A DNA stretch of 64,000 nt, taken from positions 1,081,993-1,145,992 of the forward strand of contig NW_006767440.1 of NCBI RefSeq assembly GCF_000264995.1, written 5' to 3'. This DNA comes from Punctularia strigosozonata HHB-11173 SS5 (lineage: Eukaryota > Basidiomycota > Agaricomycetes > Corticiales > Punctulariaceae). Shown one piece after another: positions 60,301-64,000 of this stretch (the stretch's first letter is position 1; every line of letters starts with the position of its first letter). The translations under genes and the position numbers were made by a program. Under the pieces are notes generated by a model, which did no database searches, had not been told where the DNA came from, and saw only the letters and a list, made by a program, of their open reading frames with translations.

Positions 60301-62674
60301 GGAAGTCGGATTGCGCGGCGTAGTGTGTCGTCATCTTTGCAAGTTTCACTTGGTCGAAGATTGAGCGTCCGGGAATAAAGCCTGCTTGGTCGGGGTGTAT
60401 GGCGGTCTGGGCAACTTCTGCCAGCCTGTTCGTGATTGCTTTGGTGAATGTTTTGTAGTCCGAGTTGAGTACTGTGATGGGGCGGTAGTTACTGATGTCC
60501 AGTCTGTCGTTCTTCTTGTATATAGGGCACAACCATCCGACGGCAAAGTCTGTTCCCCCGCATATGCCGTGTTTCTCGACATCCTGATACACTCGGGTCA
60601 TCGTTTCTACAATGTCACACGTCGGTGAGTCGCCGTCTTTAGAGGATTCATATTTTTCATCCAGGAGCTTCCATAGCTCTGCGGGTATGCCGTCCATGCC
60701 TGGGGCCTTCCCGTTTGGAGCGTCTTTCAGGGCGCGGAGCACGTTCGCTCTTGTGACTCCGTTCCTCATGTCGGTGCGTTGTTCGTCGCTTAGGCGTGTG
60801 GTGGTTTGGGATTTTACCGTAGCACGGGCCGTGCTGACTTCCTCTTCAGTGCGCTTGTCTAGGGATTGTAGCTCCTCGTGGTATGTTCGCGCCGCTTCGG
60901 ACATCTTTTTGGAGTTGGTTATAAATTCCGGCTCCCGTGGCGCACCATATTTCGGGTTGCACAGTTTATTCATGGTATCGCGTGGTCTCTTATCGCTGTT
61001 GATCGCGGACCAGTATCTAGAGACTACTTCGCCCTCGATCTGATCATGCGCTGCGGAGTTCATACGTTTTTGGGCATGTCTCTCTTTTCGCTTGTGCTCT
61101 ATTCTCTCGCTCACCATGGCTCCTTGGATGGCTCTCTCCTCCTCCTGTACGTCCGTGTCGTTCAGGAGGTCGTCGAGTCGTTCTTCGAGTCGTTCTATCT
61201 CGCTGTCGAGTCTCGGCATTGTCCCTCGTTGTATCTCCCGTGCCGCGCTCTGTACGTCCCGCTTGAACTTCGCCCACAGGGTCTGCGGGTTCCAAGTGGG
61301 CGATCTATTCCTGAGCGCGCAGGCGCGCTCTACGTCTTTCTGTGTGGTGTTGGCCAGCTGGAGTATGTCCTTTACTAGCTTTGCGTTCCGTATCATGTTC
61401 GTCGGCATTGACCATCTGCCTTTGCCTATGTAGGGTTTGCTCGTGTCTGTGAACATGACGGAAACGAGTTTGTGGTCCGTTTTGATCGCGCCTGGGTGCT
61501 CGATCTCCCATCGATCGCAGCCCCGTAGGGTCTCGTCTGTGGCGTATATGCGGTCAATGCGCGAGTGTGCCCCTGTCGCTATTTGGGTATAGCTATATGC
61601 GAGTACGTCTTCGTAGTCTGTTCGCCATCCGTCCAGCATGTTGAATTTTGCTTTGAGGGTCCGGAGGGCCTCCGTCGCTTCCCCGTTATCTCTGTGCATT
61701 GGGAGCCTGTCGATCTTGTCCTCCACGATGTTGAAGTCCCCCATCATCATATCTGGTTTCGGGAGGCGGCTCGTGCGCCATGTGCGTTGTAGGGTGCGCC
61801 AGAATTCTGCGTTTTCCTTTTCGTCATTAGGTGCGTATATCCCGAGAATTCTCAGTTCGCTGTCTTGATGCCACGGTATTGTCAGCAGGCTGGCTCTGCC
61901 CGGTATCACGTCTGACACCGTGGCTCCCTCTGCGTTCGTCAGTTCCTTGTTCAGGACGAAGGCTAGTCCGCGGGCCGCTGTGGGTGCCTCCTCGTCCGCG
62001 GAGTTTAATATTCTTATCCGTTTTTGGAAGACGCTCTCTACTTGGTTTCGTAGTTCGTCCGTGAGGTGTGTCTCTTGCAGTAGCAGGATACCAATCCTGT
62101 CCTCGCGCATGAGTTGGTTGACGTGGAACCACTTGTTCTTCGGTTTGTTTTGTTCCAGGTTCGTCATGTCTCCTCGTCCTCTCATGTTGAGGCTGGCTAT
62201 CTTTATGGTGGCCCTCGTGTTCTTTTTGCACTTTGGATTGCCTGGTGTTGAGCCTGGTTCCGGTTCTATTCTCGGTTCCCACAACATGTCCTCGTCTGGC
62301 TTGAAGTCCCAGCTGTCCCAGGGCTGGTCGTCGTCTTCATGGACTTCCTCGCCGTTTGGTTCATCTCGCAACTCATGTTGGGGGTGGTCCGGGTTGGGAT
62401 CGTCTGTCAATTCTCTCTCCTCGATGTCCTCGCGTGTCGGGCTCGCGCTCACCCTCCTTGTCTGTTCCGATGGGCTCGCGGTTGCCCTTGGTTCTCGCTC
62501 ACTTATCTGCGGTGTTCGAACCTTTGAAGTTCCACCGCAGGGCGGGGGATTCACTGTGTTTAAACTATGCGCCTCCGTCCCACGCATAGCAGACCGCGCT
62601 CTCGTCCCGGGGCCGTCTCCCATGTCTGGGTAACGGTCAACGCTAATTCCGTGTTCATTATGTGTACTGCTCAT
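57389..62674 (-). CDS. LINE ORF2: endonuclease, reverse transcriptase, degenerate RNase H-like domain, zinc knuckle
   Basis: Unbroken 1,761-residue frame. Residues about 155-405: AP-endonuclease-like domain (IASLNMRGRG, LLLQETHL, MMGDFNIVED, SRIDRIYA, TDHKLVSVMF). Residues about 650-1000: reverse transcriptase (GKAPGMDGIPAELWK, SNYRPITVLNSDYK, DQAGFIPGRSIFDQV, VSLDQEKAYDKIEH, GVRQGDPLSCLLFNFA, and the catalytic FADDTSVVL near 899). Residues about 1333-1470: RNase H-like region whose catalytic acids are replaced. Residues about 1588-1605: CGVCDCMETMEHILTEC, a zf-RVT zinc knuckle. The first 150 residues are charged and disordered. The antisense frame is open over long stretches but is a shadow. 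No frameshift or stop in the coding frame. Confidence 0.93.
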   Translation of the reverse strand: MSSTHNEHGISVDRYPDMGDGPGTRARSAMRGTEAHSLNTVNPPPCGGTSKVRTPQISEREPRATASPSEQTRRVSASPTREDIEERELTDDPNPDHPQHELRDEPNGEEVHEDDDQPWDSWDFKPDEDMLWEPRIEPEPGSTPGNPKCKKNTRATIKIASLNMRGRGDMTNLEQNKPKNKWFHVNQLMREDRIGILLLQETHLTDELRNQVESVFQKRIRILNSADEEAPTAARGLAFVLNKELTNAEGATVSDVIPGRASLLTIPWHQDSELRILGIYAPNDEKENAEFWRTLQRTWRTSRLPKPDMMMGDFNIVEDKIDRLPMHRDNGEATEALRTLKAKFNMLDGWRTDYEDVLAYSYTQIATGAHSRIDRIYATDETLRGCDRWEIEHPGAIKTDHKLVSVMFTDTSKPYIGKGRWSMPTNMIRNAKLVKDILQLANTTQKDVERACALRNRSPTWNPQTLWAKFKRDVQSAAREIQRGTMPRLDSEIERLEERLDDLLNDTDVQEEERAIQGAMVSERIEHKRKERHAQKRMNSAAHDQIEGEVVSRYWSAINSDKRPRDTMNKLCNPKYGAPREPEFITNSKKMSEAARTYHEELQSLDKRTEEEVSTARATVKSQTTTRLSDEQRTDMRNGVTRANVLRALKDAPNGKAPGMDGIPAELWKLLDEKYESSKDGDSPTCDIVETMTRVYQDVEKHGICGGTDFAVGWLCPIYKKNDRLDISNYRPITVLNSDYKTFTKAITNRLAEVAQTAIHPDQAGFIPGRSIFDQVKLAKMTTHYAAQSDFRGALVSLDQEKAYDKIEHEYLWDMLRHMNFPEEFINTVKHLYQGAETVVIINGVISSRFEVTRGVRQGDPLSCLLFNFAIEPLACMIRGSGLKGMLIPGMAERTIVSLFADDTSVVLSHEDKFEDLTQILDTWCVASGTKFNVAKTAIIPLGPKEYRDQLIETRKLDDTHESISAGISISKDGTAIRFLGAWIGNEIDDATPWGPVIEKIDAALTRWERGHPTLEGRRLIVQMVVGGMTQYLTKVQGMPKDVETHLSKKIQSFVWNGQRTPPVNGDTMARPILEGGKKILCLKERNEAIQLTWLKTYLDLSPRRPKWTFMADELIRNNLIKTLQKSGPRMLLNCLTQEWKPKMRGGNLPDELQAMIAIAIKHEVRLEAIELGTNVKAKLPLWLHIGATEAARKLQNTPKAKCLRKNHDVETVGNAMDLEEFWPSTHRKSRDCLCGACMRSKARGCKNPETCRQACTKLTNELLPRWKIQGGTHAKTTFDSNTHTDDVEDTEREQMIPFQDEYVEHETANCFRVFTGKSKQKGERPIPRTSPNDRSAIVIAVAGTRFSQPDTETKFGGAIWAGEDSPYNEGFRVPGREEDTYCLGILTAIAQAASTIPASKPIIFRVPNESIIRELTKNRKCREDQDWLGEEAGAMKSAIANIRAREGWTAFLLSPLKAKHEGTSKARDLARDAISHEVVRPWPEIPDGFELRGAKLSTATQSELYRRLVKTRKPSQRRRTAINLDIIRWAAKDLNGTPPTDGHIWKATRDPVLLRNERAFLFKTIHDAHRVGEYWEKITNYENRAVCGVCDCMETMEHILTECEGSGCKIIWKLAEKLWKEKTNRRWPGTSFGTILAGEMASLKGDRDGSASRFLKIIIATSSHLIWVIRCERRIQRGEHPEKRHTANEIHNRWVAKVNHRLHLDQAMANKRRYESKAVSRKTVLATWSGTLLEEESLPENWIRKDAVLVSIQPIRDRGG

Positions 62675-63088
62675 GTTGTTTCTTATTTTGTGTTCTCGCA
62701 GGCTTCACGCCTTGCTATGTGTGTGTGTCGGGTGTGACGTGGGTGTTGTTCGTCCCGTGTTCTCTGGCTCCGCGCTCATGATGGCTTCCTAGGTTTCCCT
62801 TTTCTCCTCCTTCACGCCCGCTTCGTTCGGGAGGCTATTTGGTCATTACCTTCGTCGATTAACGGTTCCCGCGCGTGGGGTTGCGGTACGCTCATTGATG
62901 CTTATGGGTTCCTGGCCTTTCCCGTTCTTCCTCGTGCATCGGCTCATCGTCGTTTCTTTAGCGCCTAGTGTTTTATGGTTTCCGCGGCCGGCGCTTCATC
63001 GTTTATCTGGCACGCATGCGTTTAGCGTGTACGGAGGGGTGCATGGTACGTCAATTGGTATCCGGTCAGTGTGTACAGGGGTTGACAT
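62675..63088 (-). other. inter-ORF region of the LINE
   Basis: About 415 bases between the ORF1 stop and the ORF2 start. No ORF; it may carry the signal for ORF2 translation. Confidence 0.5.
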
Positions 63089-63595
63089 CTACACGACATG
63101 TCCTTCCACGGCCCATCCCTCGTAGAGTCCCGCGGGGACTTCGGGGTTGAGGAGTCCTTTGACGCGGGCCAGGATCCAGCTCCACCACGGTATGCCCAGC
63201 AGGGGTTCTTCTACTCGGGGTATTGTTAGGAGGGTGGTTTCGCTGATTGCTGTTGCGCCTTCGATTATGATAGGTGGGTTGTGGTTTCTGGCGTTCACGT
63301 CGGTGATGTTCCAGGTTTGTCCGCTTATTTTGAAGGTGATGTAGTAGTCGTCTATCTGGTCCACTGATAGTGTCCCCCAGGTTATTGCCGCGTCGTCGTA
63401 TACCCTGACCTTCGTTCCTTGCCACGGCATGGGTAGGGGGTGCTGGGGTGACCTCTCGAGCGCCTGCCAGTGCGCGTCGCATTGACCGGCAAGTGTCCGT
63501 ACCCCGCGTATGGGCCAGTACTCGGATCGGAAGGAACGTTGTCCCGCCCCTAAAGTGATTAGGTGCGAGACGCGTAGAATGCATGCGGGAAACAC
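63089..63595 (-). CDS. LINE ORF1-like protein, possibly partial
   Basis: 168-residue frame upstream of ORF2 on the same strand. No zinc finger or RRM seen; it has ordered segments such as VRVYDDAAITWGTLSVDQID, YITFKISGQTWNITDVNA and VEEPLLGIPWWSWILARV. A longer overlapping frame (63066-63659) exists in another register. Start is not certain and an earlier exon or frame might belong to it. Assigned as ORF1 by position only. Confidence 0.45.
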   Translation of the reverse strand: MFPACILRVSHLITLGAGQRSFRSEYWPIRGVRTLAGQCDAHWQALERSPQHPLPMPWQGTKVRVYDDAAITWGTLSVDQIDDYYITFKISGQTWNITDVNARNHNPPIIIEGATAISETTLLTIPRVEEPLLGIPWWSWILARVKGLLNPEVPAGLYEGWAVEGHVV

Positions 63596-64000
63596 GAATG
63601 TGGTCTATAGATAGCCACTCACAATTACTATAGAGTACAACTTGCGTGACTACAATCATAGTAGCCGATCCTTAGATATGCTAGTTTCTTTCCCAGTACT
63701 CAGAACTGACCCATATTAGTATTTAAATATTTTGGTAGTGTAATAGTTTTGTTTATGTACACATTTGACTGTCTACTACCCTATCATGATCACATAGCAT
63801 GGATTAGACGGTCAGAGTAGTCTAAATACGCCTCAGAAAAGGGGAAATATGTGGGCACTCAGACATGTTGCTATGGTATCACAGGGCTGTGTTGCAAGGC
63901 TGTGCTGATTAGTAAGCTTGCTGTGGATATTAGTAAGCATGCTGCGGCGCAGCAGGCGCTTAGTAAGCCTGTGATCTGATTGGATGGAGTGGTATTGGCC
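63596..64000. other. A/T-rich end of window with short repeats
   Basis: No ORF. Contains three copies of TTAGTAAGC at 63909, 63930 and 63960. May be LINE 5' UTR or flanking DNA. Confidence 0.4.

Larger units (their letters stand above)
57185..63595 (-). mobile_element. non-LTR (LINE-type) retrotransposon, two ORFs, poly(A) end
   Basis: A LINE on the minus strand. Its 3' end is the run of 32 T on the plus strand (57185-57216), which is the poly(A) tail read backward, followed by a short 3' UTR, ORF2 (57389-62674), an inter-ORF gap of about 400 bases and ORF1 (63089-63595). The element continues an unknown distance past 63595; no 5' end or target-site duplication was identified. Both ORFs are open, so insertion may be recent. 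It landed about 240 bases downstream of the WD40 gene stop. Clade not determined; the EN-RT-RNase H-like-zinc knuckle order is seen in fungal Tad/I-like groups. Confidence 0.88.

Overview
The window is nuclear DNA of a filamentous basidiomycete, most likely an agaricomycete. Genes are split by many short introns (about 45-65 bases, mostly GT-AG, three GC-AG). Recognisable families point the same way: cerato-platanins, a TKL kinase with an HGD loop, DUF4246, MATH-BTB proteins and a fungal hAT transposase end. Exons were joined by eye from splice consensus and protein-family fit, so start/end pairs are gene spans; introns lie inside.

Layout. 0-6.5 kb: a CSC1/OSCA-type channel (minus), the C-terminal end of a hAT transposase (minus) and EMC4 (plus). 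6.8-10.5 kb: DUF4246 protein and splicing factor SF3B4 (plus). 10.8-11.1 kb: a small secreted protein with KR processing sites. 11.1-13.7 kb: poorly coding. 13.8-17.6 kb: an acidic protein, a TKL kinase and a MAK/RCK-type kinase (plus). 18-24.4 kb: CDC42 and a very large Pro/Ser-rich WD40 protein with an 11-residue repeat (minus). 25.0-25.7 kb: a MIF-family tautomerase. 26.3-41.9 kb: a recently duplicated accessory block with three cerato-platanins, one cerato-platanin pseudogene and three MATH-BTB paralogues, interrupted by a Ser/Thr kinase. 42.4-50.9 kb: HMG-box protein, MCP1-like mitochondrial membrane protein, and a type II P-type cation ATPase. 51-57 kb: a probable membrane protein, a kinase-fold protein, a WD40 pseudogene fragment and the intact WD40 gene. 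57.2 kb to the end: a non-LTR retrotransposon on the minus strand with intact ORF1 and ORF2 and a 32-base poly(A) end.

Housekeeping genes (EMC4, SF3B4, CDC42, the ATPase) do not form an obvious pathway. The part that behaves as a unit is the cerato-platanin/MATH-BTB block, where the same head-to-head gene pair occurs twice in opposite orientation. The most unusual single protein feature is the 11-residue repeat at 23.4-23.9 kb, which resembles a tandem array of dynein light chain LC8 docking motifs.
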